64,000 bases of DNA from Anaerococcus sp. Marseille-P3915 (GCF_900258475.1 NZ_LT984887.1:629303-693302), one strand, 5' to 3'; counted from the stretch's first letter, positions 27,462 to 36,741 are shown. Notes: a model not told the origin generated them from the letters alone. Numbers and translations are program-made.

Positions 27462-27484
27462 AATAGACCCAAATCGGGTCTATT
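27462..27484. terminator. Bidirectional terminator between the selD operon and the XdhC-family gene
   Basis: A perfect 9-bp inverted repeat AATAGACCC / GGGTCTATT with a 5-base loop, followed by TTCATAT on the plus strand, between two convergent transcription units. Confidence 0.75.
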
Positions 27485-27497
27485 TTCATATCTTATT

Positions 27498-28295
27498 CTA
27501 ATTAAATTTCTGGCTTTGGCCAGATTTTTTGTTTTTAATCATCAAGATTTCAGCCATTATGGATATAGCTATCTCTTCTACTGATCCATTGTCTATATCA
27601 AGGCCTATTGGGGTGTAGATCTTATTTAACTTATCCCTATCATAGCCCTCTTCTTCTAGGTCTTTGAAGACAGATATTACCTTAGCTTTTGATCCTATCA
27701 TTCCTAGATATTTGTATTCCTTATCTAGGATATTTCTTAAAACTTCAGCATCCTGGCTGTGGCCCCTGGTGCAGAGGACTATATAAGTTTTTTCTTTATC
27801 GAAGTCTATTTTCTCTATAGCTTCATCAATTGACTCTGCCAAATATTCCTTTATGCCTGCAAAGTCAGGAGAATCTTTGAATTCTTCCCTATCATCTATT
27901 ACTGTTACTTCAAAATTAGTCCTAGTAGCAATCCTTGCTAGCTTTTGTGATACATGGCCTGCACCAAAGATTATAAGGCGACTTGATGCCTTAAAATATT
28001 TGACAAAGCCACGAGAATTGCCCCCACAAGACATCTTAAGCTCTCCATCTTTTGAAAGATTATAGTCAAATTCAAAAGATTCGCCATCTTTAAAGCCTTC
28101 GATAGTCCTTCTAATCACATCTGCTTCGATTTTGCCTCCACCTATTGTCCCAAAAGATCTTCCATCAGATAAAACAGCCATGAGAGAATTATCCTCACCT
28201 GGGGTTGACCCCTTATTTTCAATAAGAAAAACAAGGCTAGCGTCTTTGCCTTTTTTATTTTCCTCATAGATTATCTCTAAAATTTCAGCTTTCAT
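27498..28295 (-). CDS. XdhC/CoxI-family molybdenum hydroxylase maturation protein
   Basis: 265 residues. The N-terminal domain carries VFLIENKGSTPGEDNSLMAV and GTIGGGKIEADV, the XdhC/CoxI signature. The C-terminal Rossmann domain has IFGAGHVSQKLARIATRTNFEVTVIDDREEF. Family members bind molybdenum cofactor, protect it and deliver it to apo-hydroxylase, often after exchange of the equatorial oxygen for sulfur. In this selenium-linked setting it may act in the selenation route. Last gene of the hydA-xdhD-yqeC-mobA-like-yqeB-xdhC operon; its ATG overlaps the yqeB stop by 4 bp. Confidence 0.9.
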   Translation of the reverse strand: MKAEILEIIYEENKKGKDASLVFLIENKGSTPGEDNSLMAVLSDGRSFGTIGGGKIEADVIRRTIEGFKDGESFEFDYNLSKDGELKMSCGGNSRGFVKYFKASSRLIIFGAGHVSQKLARIATRTNFEVTVIDDREEFKDSPDFAGIKEYLAESIDEAIEKIDFDKEKTYIVLCTRGHSQDAEVLRNILDKEYKYLGMIGSKAKVISVFKDLEEEGYDRDKLNKIYTPIGLDIDNGSVEEIAISIMAEILMIKNKKSGQSQKFN

Positions 28296-29101
28296 AGGCC
28301 CTTCCTTCTTTTTAATATCAAAAGTCCTTCCAACGCTCCACCACCGATTAGCCTTGCCTTATCTGATATGGTTTTGGCATTTTTAGGTATCACTCTTGGG
28401 TCTACATCACCGATTTTCATTCCTTGATAAACTTCTAATCCTTCATTTATCATGCCACGAACCATCCCATCAAGGCCAGCTAGGACATCTTTGCCGGAAA
28501 CTTCTGCTACGACATCACCCTTTTTTACAACAGAACCCAAATCTTTTATTATGTGGACCTTGCCAGAAGCAGGGGATCTTAGTATTCTTTCTGTGGTAAA
28601 GCCATTGATACTACCAGGATTACCTGTATTTGCAGCTGCAGGACCCTCAAAAATTAGCCTACCTAGGTCATGGCCACGATTAGTTTCTATTACTAAATCT
28701 ACATCACGCCCTGCCTCAAAGCCTGGACCCAGACCTATGGTAATGGGTGCCATATCCTTATTTGTGCCTAGATTTTTCTTAGCAAGGATACCATCAATTA
28801 CACATATAGGCCTTAGTTCTTTTATATATTTTCCTTCAGGGTCTACTGCGACAGCTATAAGATTATCTTTAAAGGCCCTCTGGATTTCTTCTATATTTTC
28901 ACATCTTACAGCCCTTATATCCTCTATTTGGATCTCTCCTTTAAAAATTGCCTGGGCTACCGCCACATTTCTTCTTATACAGGTTGGTCTTTCTATCTCA
29001 AGAACCAAAACATCAAAGCCTACCCTATTTAATTTCTGGATAGTCCCTGTGGCGACATCTCCGCCGCCCCTTACTATTACGAGATTTTTATTCATGGTCA
29101 C
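28292..29101 (-). CDS. yqeB: Selenium-dependent molybdenum hydroxylase accessory protein YqeB
   Basis: 269 residues. It begins with a nucleotide-binding-like VRGGGDVATGTIQKLNRVGF, then the family blocks LEIERPTCIRRNVAVAQAIF and GPGFEAGRDVDLVIETNRGH. The C-terminal part ILRSPASGKVHIIKDLG with VVKKGDVVAEVSG resembles a biotinyl/lipoyl-like beta barrel. YqeB is restricted to genomes with selenium-dependent molybdenum hydroxylases, and its exact step (Se insertion or cofactor transfer) is not established. It overlaps the XdhC-family gene by 4 bp and the nucleotidyltransferase gene by 14 bp. Confidence 0.92.
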   Translation of the reverse strand: MTMNKNLVIVRGGGDVATGTIQKLNRVGFDVLVLEIERPTCIRRNVAVAQAIFKGEIQIEDIRAVRCENIEEIQRAFKDNLIAVAVDPEGKYIKELRPICVIDGILAKKNLGTNKDMAPITIGLGPGFEAGRDVDLVIETNRGHDLGRLIFEGPAAANTGNPGSINGFTTERILRSPASGKVHIIKDLGSVVKKGDVVAEVSGKDVLAGLDGMVRGMINEGLEVYQGMKIGDVDPRVIPKNAKTISDKARLIGGGALEGLLILKRRKGL

Positions 29102-29660
29102 GCCTTAATTTCTCGTAGGCTTCGAGAGTATCTATGTCTATAAGCTCATCTTCTGAACCTATCTCGACCTTATTGGTTGGATTGTCTTTGGCAAAAACCA
29201 TACCACCTTGGTCTTCTTTTAGGCTTAAGAGTTTATCCCTAAAGCTTGGTGGGAAAATAACAGGTGCTCCTCTTCTAAGACCGACAACTGGATAAGTCAT
29301 TTGTGGATTTTCCTTAAAGCTTGCTATTAATTTCTCACAAGTTTCCTTGCTTAGGAGTGGTTGGTCTGCTACAAAAAACATCATCGCAGCATCTTCTTCA
29401 CACGCATTTACCCCTAATTTAATTGATGAAGACTTGCCAATAGCATTATTATCATTTTCTAGACTAACAAAGCCCCTATTTTTAGCATCTGCTAGGATTT
29501 CTTCATAGGATGATGCAACTATGACCTTGTCAAAGTCTAGAGATTCCAAGAGGTCTAGGGTGTGCTCATAAATCTTTTTACCCTTAAAATCTAACATTAG
29601 TTTATTTTTGCCCATTCTTTCTGAAAGACCAGATGCCATTAGTATTGCGTTAATTTTCAT
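29088..29660 (-). CDS. MobA/MocA-like molybdopterin nucleotidyltransferase (YgfJ type)
   Basis: 190 residues with the NTP-transferase signature AILMASGLSERMGKNKLML at the N-terminus and FFVADQPLLSKETCE for metal and cofactor binding. The family adds CMP or GMP to molybdopterin; hydroxylases of the xanthine dehydrogenase class mostly use the cytosine dinucleotide, so a MocA-like CTP reaction is the better guess. E. coli YgfJ holds the same position beside yqeB and yqeC. It overlaps yqeB by 14 bp and yqeC by 11 bp, fully within the operon. Confidence 0.88.
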   Translation of the reverse strand: MKINAILMASGLSERMGKNKLMLDFKGKKIYEHTLDLLESLDFDKVIVASSYEEILADAKNRGFVSLENDNNAIGKSSSIKLGVNACEEDAAMMFFVADQPLLSKETCEKLIASFKENPQMTYPVVGLRRGAPVIFPPSFRDKLLSLKEDQGGMVFAKDNPTNKVEIGSEDELIDIDTLEAYEKLRRDHE

Positions 29661-30351
29661 AAAATTTTCCCTCCTTTAGTGATCCATATCTTAGTTTAAT
29701 ATCAGCAAAGTCAAATTCTTTCTTAAATTTTTCTATATTATAATAATCTTCCTTGCTTTCTACTTGATTAAAGAAAAAATATTTCTCCTTTTCAAATACC
29801 TTATAAAAGCCCTTGTCATAGGCTATTAATTTATTAATCATCTTAGAATCTATAATACCAGTACCTATATTTTTTGAAAAGCCCTGGAAATTATAAATAA
29901 AATCACTACTTGCCAGCTTACCCATAATTTTAATTGGTAGGATACCTATAACTTTTGTTGTTAGATCATAGATTACAGGTTCATGTGGATACCAAAATTT
30001 AAGAGGCAAGTTTCTACAACCATCTGCTTCTATCAAAACATAATCAAAATCACCTACGATTTTCGAAAGATTTTCATAGCCAATACTTGCTAGCTTATCC
30101 TTATCAGGGACTTTTTCTCCTAGGCAGATTATTTTTGCTTTCTTGTCATCAAAATAATCATCAAAGCTCGTAAAAATCCTATCAAAACCTTTTTTAGGCA
30201 GGGCGATTTTGGTCGAAGTTGTGACTAGGACCCTCCCCTTTTTTGACAAGCTAAGGGCAAGACTTGCCATAAGACTAGTCTTGCCCCCTGCTCCTGTTAT
30301 AGAAATTATATCATGCTTTTTTATATCAAATATTTCATTTATTTTATTCAT
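29650..30351 (-). CDS. yqeC: Selenium-dependent hydroxylase accessory protein YqeC
   Basis: 233 residues. A P-loop-like SITGAGGKTSLMASLALSL near residue 20 and VLVTTSTKIALPKK after it suggest an NTPase. DYVLIEADGCRNLPLKFWYPHEPVI is the characteristic central block of the family. YqeC always travels with yqeB and orphan selD; its reaction is unproven. It overlaps the xanthine dehydrogenase gene by 8 bp and the nucleotidyltransferase by 11 bp. The gene is transcribed in the hydA operon. Confidence 0.9.
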   Translation of the reverse strand: MNKINEIFDIKKHDIISITGAGGKTSLMASLALSLSKKGRVLVTTSTKIALPKKGFDRIFTSFDDYFDDKKAKIICLGEKVPDKDKLASIGYENLSKIVGDFDYVLIEADGCRNLPLKFWYPHEPVIYDLTTKVIGILPIKIMGKLASSDFIYNFQGFSKNIGTGIIDSKMINKLIAYDKGFYKVFEKEKYFFFNQVESKEDYYNIEKFKKEFDFADIKLRYGSLKEGKFYEN

Positions 30352-32977
30352 TAAAGTTCTTCTTTGGCTTGCTGTAGGCGGTTTCTACCATTGGAAAATC
30401 CCTACGGAGAATGCCATCTAGCTTATAATAGGCTCCTTGAACAGCTGGAGCTATCGGAATTGTCGCAATTTCCCCTACACCCTTAGCACCAAATGCCCTA
30501 TCTAGGAGCTCATCATCTGGCTTAGCCACAAAGGTCGTTTCTATTTCAGGTATCATAGGTGCTCTCCATAGGCCAAGATTACCGTATTTGGCCTTAACCT
30601 TGGACTTATCTAGTTTGAAATCTTCTGTAAGAGCATAGCCTAGTCCCATGACTATACCACCTTCAAGTTGGCCTTCGATGGCCTTTGGATTGATAACCTT
30701 GCCTGCATCTGTCGCAGCCACTACCTTTCTTATTGTTCCATCATCATTTAATATTACCACATTTGTAGAAAAACCGTAGGCTATGTGGCTAACTGGATTT
30801 TCTTTGTCAGAATTTAATGGGTCTGTTGGGTCAAAATATTCGTGGAAGTATTCTTTTCCCTCTAGCTTACTTATATCATCAACCTTATCCAAATCTATTT
30901 TTAATTTTTCTGTAACTTTCTTGATTGCTTCACCAGAAATCAAAGTTTGACGAGATCCTGATGATGTACCAGAATCTGGTGAATTTCCTGAATTTGGATG
31001 AATTATATTTACCTGATCAAAGCTTAAACCTAGGACATCTAGGGCCATTTGCTTAAATACTGTTTGAGCTCCTTGGCCAAGGTCACTTGCAGCACAATAA
31101 ATATTTACCTTGCCATCTTCTATTCTTATCTTTGCCCTACCCTTATCAGGAAGACCTACACCTACACCGGCGTTTTTCATAGCGCAGGCAATACCAGCCC
31201 TGTCAATATTTTCTTCATAGACATCCTTAACAGCCTCTAGAGTTTCTACAAGGGCTGTAGATGAATCTGCGATTTGGCCATTAGGGAGGACTTCTCCAGG
31301 TCTTATAGCATTTTTGTAGCGGATTTCCCATGGAGAAATGCCTACTTTTTCTGCTAAGAGATTTATATTACTTTCAAAGGCAAAGTTTGATTGGCAAACT
31401 CCAAAGCCCCTGAAGGCACCTGCTGGTGGGTTGTTTGTGTAATAACCATAGCCATCTATCTGAGTATTTTCATAATGGTATGGGCCAACTGAGTGGGTAC
31501 AAGCACGCTCTAAAACAGGTCCACAAAGAGAAGCGTAGGCTCCTGTGTCCATTTTTATTGTTGCCTGCATGGCTAGGAAGTTGCCTTCTTCATCGCAACC
31601 AAGTTTGAATGTTCCAATCATTGGGTGTCTTTTTGGATGGAATTTTAGTGATTCGTCACGGCTAAATTTAATTTTTACCCTAATTTGGAATTTATAGGCA
31701 GCAAGGGCTGCAAGGTGTTGGCAGGAAACGTCTTCCTTACCACCAAAAGCACCACCTATAAGTTTATTTTCAACTACCACACGTTCTGGTTGATCTTCCC
31801 AACCAAACATGATTAGGGTTTCCTTTCTAGTATCATATACAGATTGGTCTGTAGTATAAATCTTGACCCCATCCCCAATTGGCTCAGCTATTGCACATTC
31901 TGGCTCAAGGAAAGCATGTTCTGTAAAAGGAGTGGTGTAAGTCTCTTCAACTATATATTTACATTTCTTAAAGGCTTCTTCGACATTGCCACGGCTTACG
32001 TGACGCTCTTGGCAAAGATTGCCTGTAGGATGGATGAAAGGAGAATTTGGATTTTCTGCTTCTGCAATAGATGAAACTGGAGTTAGCTCTTCATATTCAA
32101 TCTCAACAAGCTTTTTAGCTTCCTCTAGAATCTTATCATTTTCGGCAACCACTAGACAAATAGCATCTCCCTGACTTCTCGTAACATCTCCCTCAGCTAT
32201 AAATACATCCCAATCTTGGAAGATATGGCCAACCTTATTATTTGGTACATCTGCAGCTGTGAGGACTCCATAGACACCTTCTAAAGCTTCCGCCTTACTT
32301 TTATCGATCTTTAAGATTCTTGCTCTTGGGTACTTACTCCTGATTGCAGAAGCAACCTTCATATCATCAAAAATCATGTCATCGACATATTCGCCGATTC
32401 CTAAGACCTTGTCGTGGGCATCAATTCTAATAAATTCATCCCCAACCTTTACTCTGTCATGCTCATCTGTAGTCATTTCAATAGAGCCATTTATAATCTC
32501 AGAGGCAAGCTTGATGCCCTCGACAATTTTTACATAGCCTGTACACCTACAAATATTTTGCTTGATGCCTTCTTTTATTTCATCTTTTGTAGGATTAGGA
32601 TTTTTTCTTATAATAGCTGCCCCACTCATTACCATACCTGGTATACAAAAACCGCATTGGACAGCTCCTGCCTTTGAAAAGGCATGGACAAAGGCCTTTT
32701 TTTCAAGTTCTGTTAGGCCTTCTATGGTAAGGATTTCCTGGTCTTTGAGTTTAGATAATCTTTGAGTACAGGCAAGTTTTTTGGCATCGCCAACTATGAC
32801 TGAACAAGTCCCACAAGCACCTTGGGAACAACCATCTTTTACAGATGTTATATGTAAATCGTCTCTTAAAAACCTTAAAAGGCTCTTATCTTCATAAGTT
32901 TCATAAGTATTTCCATTTATTTTCACAAGGAAAGGCTCCACATTCGGGAGTCTTTCGCCAATTAATATATTTGTCAT
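30344..32977 (-). CDS. xdhD: Selenium-dependent xanthine dehydrogenase, fused FeS-molybdenum form (XdhD-like)
   Basis: 877 residues. The N-terminal part is a two-cluster [2Fe-2S] protein: plant-type ligands Cys50, Cys55, Cys58, Cys70, then Cys108, Cys111, Cys143 and Cys145. From about residue 185 the molybdopterin-binding region begins, with LIGGAFGGKEDVSCQHLAALAAY, AGAFRGFGVCQ and SSGSRQTLISG; the catalytic Glu is in FGAKGVGEIA near the C-terminus. There is no FAD domain, as in E. coli XdhD, so electrons must pass to another flavoprotein. The yqeB/yqeC/selD company indicates a selenium ligand on molybdenum. Likely substrates are purines (xanthine, urate or related), by family knowledge. The stop overlaps yqeC, and hydA is directly upstream (0 bp). 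Confidence 0.9.
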   Translation of the reverse strand: MTNILIGERLPNVEPFLVKINGNTYETYEDKSLLRFLRDDLHITSVKDGCSQGACGTCSVIVGDAKKLACTQRLSKLKDQEILTIEGLTELEKKAFVHAFSKAGAVQCGFCIPGMVMSGAAIIRKNPNPTKDEIKEGIKQNICRCTGYVKIVEGIKLASEIINGSIEMTTDEHDRVKVGDEFIRIDAHDKVLGIGEYVDDMIFDDMKVASAIRSKYPRARILKIDKSKAEALEGVYGVLTAADVPNNKVGHIFQDWDVFIAEGDVTRSQGDAICLVVAENDKILEEAKKLVEIEYEELTPVSSIAEAENPNSPFIHPTGNLCQERHVSRGNVEEAFKKCKYIVEETYTTPFTEHAFLEPECAIAEPIGDGVKIYTTDQSVYDTRKETLIMFGWEDQPERVVVENKLIGGAFGGKEDVSCQHLAALAAYKFQIRVKIKFSRDESLKFHPKRHPMIGTFKLGCDEEGNFLAMQATIKMDTGAYASLCGPVLERACTHSVGPYHYENTQIDGYGYYTNNPPAGAFRGFGVCQSNFAFESNINLLAEKVGISPWEIRYKNAIRPGEVLPNGQIADSSTALVETLEAVKDVYEENIDRAGIACAMKNAGVGVGLPDKGRAKIRIEDGKVNIYCAASDLGQGAQTVFKQMALDVLGLSFDQVNIIHPNSGNSPDSGTSSGSRQTLISGEAIKKVTEKLKIDLDKVDDISKLEGKEYFHEYFDPTDPLNSDKENPVSHIAYGFSTNVVILNDDGTIRKVVAATDAGKVINPKAIEGQLEGGIVMGLGYALTEDFKLDKSKVKAKYGNLGLWRAPMIPEIETTFVAKPDDELLDRAFGAKGVGEIATIPIAPAVQGAYYKLDGILRRDFPMVETAYSKPKKNFNE

Positions 32978-34348
32978 CTAAAATTTCCTCTTTATAAATT
33001 TTCCTCTGCCCTTTTCGGCTTTATATTCACTATTTTCTAAGATGACTTCTCCCCTAGAAAGGACCATCTTTACTTTAAAATCACTTTCAAAGCCCTCATA
33101 GGTCGTGTAATCACAGTTGGAGTGGCGATTTGTCTGACTTATAGTGTATTTTTCCTGGTCAAAAACAACTATATCTGCATCTTTTCCAACTTCTAGACTT
33201 CCTTTTTTGTAGCCTAGGCCAAAGATTTTTGCAGGATTAGTACATAGTAAATCTCTTAGCCTTTGTGGAGAAACGCCTCTTTTTAAACCTTCTGTAAGTA
33301 CTACTTCCATCCTCTCCTCAATTCCAGGAATCCCACCTGGGGCATTTAGGAAATCATCCTTGTAAGGAAGCTTCTCACTTTCATAGAAGAATGGACAATG
33401 GTCAGTAGCAATTACATCAACTGTCCCATCTATAATTCCCTCCCAAAGGGCATCTACATCGGATTTTTTCCTAAGTGGTGGAGCGCATATATACTTAACA
33501 CCCTGGCTTTCCCCGCCTTCTAGATATTTTTCATCGGTTAGGGTCAGATATTGGGTGCAGGTCTCACAGTATAGGTTTTTGACACCTCTTGCCCTTGCCT
33601 TCCTGATTTCTCTAAGACCTAGGGCTGATGAAGTATGAACTATATAAAGTTTTGGAAAACCAGCCACTTCGCTTAGATAAATAAGCCTATTAATAGCTTC
33701 TGCCTCAGCCTCAGCTGGTCTAGTCTTGGCATGGTAGATTGGAGCAAGATTGCCTTTATTTTTCGCTTCTTCTCTAAGATCTGCAATCATCCCGTCATTT
33801 TCACAGTGGACACAAACAACAGTTCCAGTTTCCTTTGCTTTTTGAAGGACCCTTAACATATGCTTATCATCTAGCATGCCACCGTAGGTTGTATAAATCT
33901 TTGTAGAAACGATTCCTTCGTCAAAAAGTTTTTCTATTTCATCTAAAATATCATCAGTTACTTCTTGGATAGCTCCATGGAAGGAATAATCAATTACAGC
34001 ATTACCCTCAGCCATCTTGTGATATTTTTTAATCTCATCAGAAACAAGGCTTCCCCTAGGACCAAAGGCTATATGGTCAACAATAGAAGTAGTTCCACCA
34101 AAGCTTGCTGCCCTTGTGCCTGTATAAAAATCATCAATTGAAATAAACTTGCCAAGATCAAGTGATAAATGTGTATGAACATCCACCCCACCAGGCATAG
34201 TTAGCCTTTCCTTGCAATCGATAGTACTGTCGGCATATCTTTCAATATTTTCAGATATCTCTGAAATCTTTTCATCTTCTATATAAATATCACGGATAAG
34301 AAAATCGTCTTCTCCAATAATTTTCGCATTTTTAAGTAAAATACTCAT
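32978..34348 (-). CDS. hydA: Dihydropyrimidinase/hydantoinase (copy 1)
   Basis: 456 residues of the cyclic amidohydrolase superfamily. Metal site: GGVDVHTHLSLDLG (His-x-His), the lysine that is carbamylated in STKIYTTYGG, VCVHCENDG, YIVHTSSALGL, and Asp in ATDHCPFFYESEKLPYKDDF. It hydrolyses cyclic amides of hydantoin or dihydropyrimidine type. First in the operon with xdhD and its maturation genes; AAGGAG before ATG. The 17-bp operator-like palindrome at 34365-34381 lies directly before the start, tying it to the ygeX operon. A paralogue of the same length sits at 46893-48263; by eye the two are similar over their whole length. Confidence 0.93.
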   Translation of the reverse strand: MSILLKNAKIIGEDDFLIRDIYIEDEKISEISENIERYADSTIDCKERLTMPGGVDVHTHLSLDLGKFISIDDFYTGTRAASFGGTTSIVDHIAFGPRGSLVSDEIKKYHKMAEGNAVIDYSFHGAIQEVTDDILDEIEKLFDEGIVSTKIYTTYGGMLDDKHMLRVLQKAKETGTVVCVHCENDGMIADLREEAKNKGNLAPIYHAKTRPAEAEAEAINRLIYLSEVAGFPKLYIVHTSSALGLREIRKARARGVKNLYCETCTQYLTLTDEKYLEGGESQGVKYICAPPLRKKSDVDALWEGIIDGTVDVIATDHCPFFYESEKLPYKDDFLNAPGGIPGIEERMEVVLTEGLKRGVSPQRLRDLLCTNPAKIFGLGYKKGSLEVGKDADIVVFDQEKYTISQTNRHSNCDYTTYEGFESDFKVKMVLSRGEVILENSEYKAEKGRGKFIKRKF

Positions 34349-34364
34349 TAAAACTCCTTACAAA

Positions 34365-34381
34365 TGATATGTAACATATCA
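34365..34381. promoter_or_regulatory. Operator-like 17-bp palindrome before hydA (site 1)
   Basis: TGATATGTAACATATCA is a perfect palindrome around one central base. It matches 14 of 17 positions of the site at 53678-53694. It is about 17 bp upstream of the hydA start codon, between the ribosome binding site and possible -10 elements (GATATG inside it, or TAAAAT further upstream). A bound repressor would block initiation or elongation. Confidence 0.7.
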
Positions 34382-34587
34382 CCCTTAAAAATAAACTTAG
34401 CAAATAACGTTTGCACTCATATATATTTTATCATAAATAGTCGATTTTGATAAGGGCTTTTTGAAAAATTTTTGTTTTTTATTTTTCCATAGTTTTAATT
34501 TATAAAATATTCAAATCCACTAATACTTGACATATAATTTCATATTATCTTTATCAAGATAACGAGATTTAAAATATAGATATTTTA

Positions 34588-34615
34588 TTGATTTTTATAC
34601 AATTGCTAATATAAT
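34588..34615 (+). promoter_or_regulatory. Promoter of the coiled-coil protein gene
   Basis: TTGATT (34588-34593), 16 bp, TATAAT (34610-34615). The predicted transcription start near 34622 excludes the ATG at 34614 and supports the start at 34647. Confidence 0.65.
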
Positions 34616-34646
34616 GAAAGAAAGAAAATGTTTTAAGGAGAAAATC

Positions 34647-36635
34647 ATGAAAAATAACAAACTACTCATCCCTGCCCTAGCAGTCCTCTTGCTAAGTCCT
34701 ACAGTATTTACCCTGCCAAAATCTTATGCAAGTGTAGCTCCAGGAGCAGATAAAAGTGAAGATTCTATTAAAAAAGAAATCGCTTCCAAGAAAAGCGAAT
34801 TATCCAATCTTAATGAAGAAAAAACACAAACTGAAAATGAACTAAATAAAGTAAATGAAGACCTTGATAAGTTAAACAAAGAAAAAACCGAAACTAAGAA
34901 TGCTTTAAATGATAAAAATATTAAGATCAAGTCAAATGAAACCCTCATTGATGAAAAAGCGAGCAAAGAAAAGCTTGATAAGGAAATATCTGATTTAGAA
35001 GGAAAAATCTCTGAAAAGGATAAATCTTTAGAAACTGCCAAAAAAGAAGGCGAGGAAATCCAAAAACAAATTGATGATATTGAAGCTAAAGATAAAAAGG
35101 AAGAAAATCCTAAGCAAAATGAAATAGATGCAGAGGCTGAAAAGAAAAAAGCTGAAGAACTAGAAAAGCAAAGAAAAGAAGAAATAGATAAAGCTTGGAA
35201 ACTCAACAGGATTTATAATGATGCTAGACAAAATTTGATAGAAGTAAAGGTTGAACACGGTATTTTAGAATACAAGTATAAAGTTAAAAACGAATTCCTA
35301 GGTAAAGTTTTAACCAATTCTAGTGATTACAAGACAGAAGATGTTGAAAACTACCAAAAAGAAGTAGAAGAATTGAAAAAAGAATTTGAGGCTTCAAAAG
35401 TAAAAGTTAAAAACACTGAAGAAGCTGTAAAAGTTGCTAAAGACAATCAAATTGCCTTCAGGGGATTTACCTACGAAGATCATACTTCTGAATCAATAGA
35501 TATAGGCAAGGAGGAAACAAAGCATAAATCTAGAGGCGATTTTAAGAATAACACTCTTAGCCAAAAAGAAGTAGAGGACAAAATTAAAGAATTAAATAAA
35601 GAACATCAATCTGCACTTGATTCATATTTTAAAATAACAAAAAATCACACATCAATTACTGATGCATTAAACGAAAAATATGCCATAAGAGAGAAAATTG
35701 AACTTGAAAATGAAATAAGTAATGGTAAAAGAAGATGGCTTTTTAGTATACAATCCAAAAGTAAAAACGACTTCTATTATCTAAATAATGTTGAAAAAGT
35801 AAATAAAGACTCCGAAGAAGATTATAAAGAATACAAACAAAAAGAGAAAACTTATAATGAAATAAAGGAAGAAATAAATAAACTAACTTCTGAGAGAAAA
35901 TCGATAGAAAGAGAAGCAACCCCTTATGAGGAAAAACGAATCAAACTCGAAAATCAACTAGTCTATTACAAAGAACTCCTTGATCTTATCAAAAATGGTG
36001 GACCAAAGGAAGAAGAATCTAAAGAAGATCCAAAATTAAAAGAATTAAGAGAAAAACTTCTAGCAAATAAGACAAATGTTTCTAATTTAGAAAATATTAT
36101 CAAAAATCTCCAGAAAGAACTTGACCAAGTAAAGAGCGATAAGGAAAAAATCGACTCACTTACAGACGAAGATAGATCAAAACTTAAGAGTGAACTTGAT
36201 ACTCTTAAGGGAGAAAGGGAAGAAATTCAAGCTAGACTTAATGAAATCAATGCAAATATCACAAGTAAAAATCAAGAAAAAGAAAGACTTGAAAAATTAC
36301 TAGCTGAACTTAATGATAAGATATCTAAGCTAGGCAAGGACATAGATGACTTAAACCTATACCTTTATAATCAAAATATTATCTATGACTACCCAAGCTT
36401 GATAAATGAAAAATCATCCGAAGAAAAGGTAAATGAAATCCGCCAAAGATCTATCAACAAATTAAAAATTGCTTATAGAAATAGCGTTAAAGTTGTAGAG
36501 AATGCAGAATATTATCTAAAGACTGCTAAAATGTCAGATGGTAAACGTGACTTATTAAAATATTTAATTAACAAGCAAAAAGAACTTCACAAAAAAGTTG
36601 AAAAAATCATAAATAAATTTGAATTAGAAATTTAA
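34647..36635 (+). CDS. Secreted coiled-coil protein of unknown function
   Basis: About 662 residues from the ATG at 34647 (AAGGAG 7 bp upstream). A signal peptide is clear: MKNNKLLIPALAVLLLS, then a stretch ending near SYASVAPG. The remainder is highly charged, with Lys, Glu and Asp heptads from about residue 40 to 170, a less regular middle (about 180-420, with an aromatic IYNDARQ segment and a RRWLF segment), a second long coiled coil (about 420-570) and a short helical C-terminus. No LPXTG, choline-binding or SLH anchor and no enzyme motif is seen. It is the only plus-strand gene between two molybdenum hydroxylase operons and has its own promoter and terminator. I do not recognise the family; a surface or matrix protein is a guess. 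Confidence 0.75.
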   Translation: MKNNKLLIPALAVLLLSPTVFTLPKSYASVAPGADKSEDSIKKEIASKKSELSNLNEEKTQTENELNKVNEDLDKLNKEKTETKNALNDKNIKIKSNETLIDEKASKEKLDKEISDLEGKISEKDKSLETAKKEGEEIQKQIDDIEAKDKKEENPKQNEIDAEAEKKKAEELEKQRKEEIDKAWKLNRIYNDARQNLIEVKVEHGILEYKYKVKNEFLGKVLTNSSDYKTEDVENYQKEVEELKKEFEASKVKVKNTEEAVKVAKDNQIAFRGFTYEDHTSESIDIGKEETKHKSRGDFKNNTLSQKEVEDKIKELNKEHQSALDSYFKITKNHTSITDALNEKYAIREKIELENEISNGKRRWLFSIQSKSKNDFYYLNNVEKVNKDSEEDYKEYKQKEKTYNEIKEEINKLTSERKSIEREATPYEEKRIKLENQLVYYKELLDLIKNGGPKEEESKEDPKLKELREKLLANKTNVSNLENIIKNLQKELDQVKSDKEKIDSLTDEDRSKLKSELDTLKGEREEIQARLNEINANITSKNQEKERLEKLLAELNDKISKLGKDIDDLNLYLYNQNIIYDYPSLINEKSSEEKVNEIRQRSINKLKIAYRNSVKVVENAEYYLKTAKMSDGKRDLLKYLINKQKELHKKVEKIINKFELEI

Positions 36636-36644
36636 TAAAATACT

Positions 36645-36676
36645 AAATCCCAGGAAGACTATATTTCCTGGGATTT
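36645..36676 (+). terminator. Terminator of the coiled-coil gene
   Basis: A perfect 12-bp inverted repeat AAATCCCAGGAA / TTCCTGGGATTT with an 8-base loop follows the stop by about 10 bp; T-rich on the plus side, A-rich on the minus side, so it may also stop transcripts from the converging xdh operon. Confidence 0.85.
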
Positions 36677-36741
36677 TGCTTTATTGAGACTGTGTAAAAT
36701 TTTGTGTATAGAAACTTCCTGATTAGGTAAAGTAAGTATAT

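Noticed and set aside
34614-34646. Upstream start codon for the coiled-coil protein
   Set aside because: This ATG overlaps the -10 TATAAT and would be at or before the transcription start; the ATG at 34647 has AAGGAG and begins a proper signal peptide.
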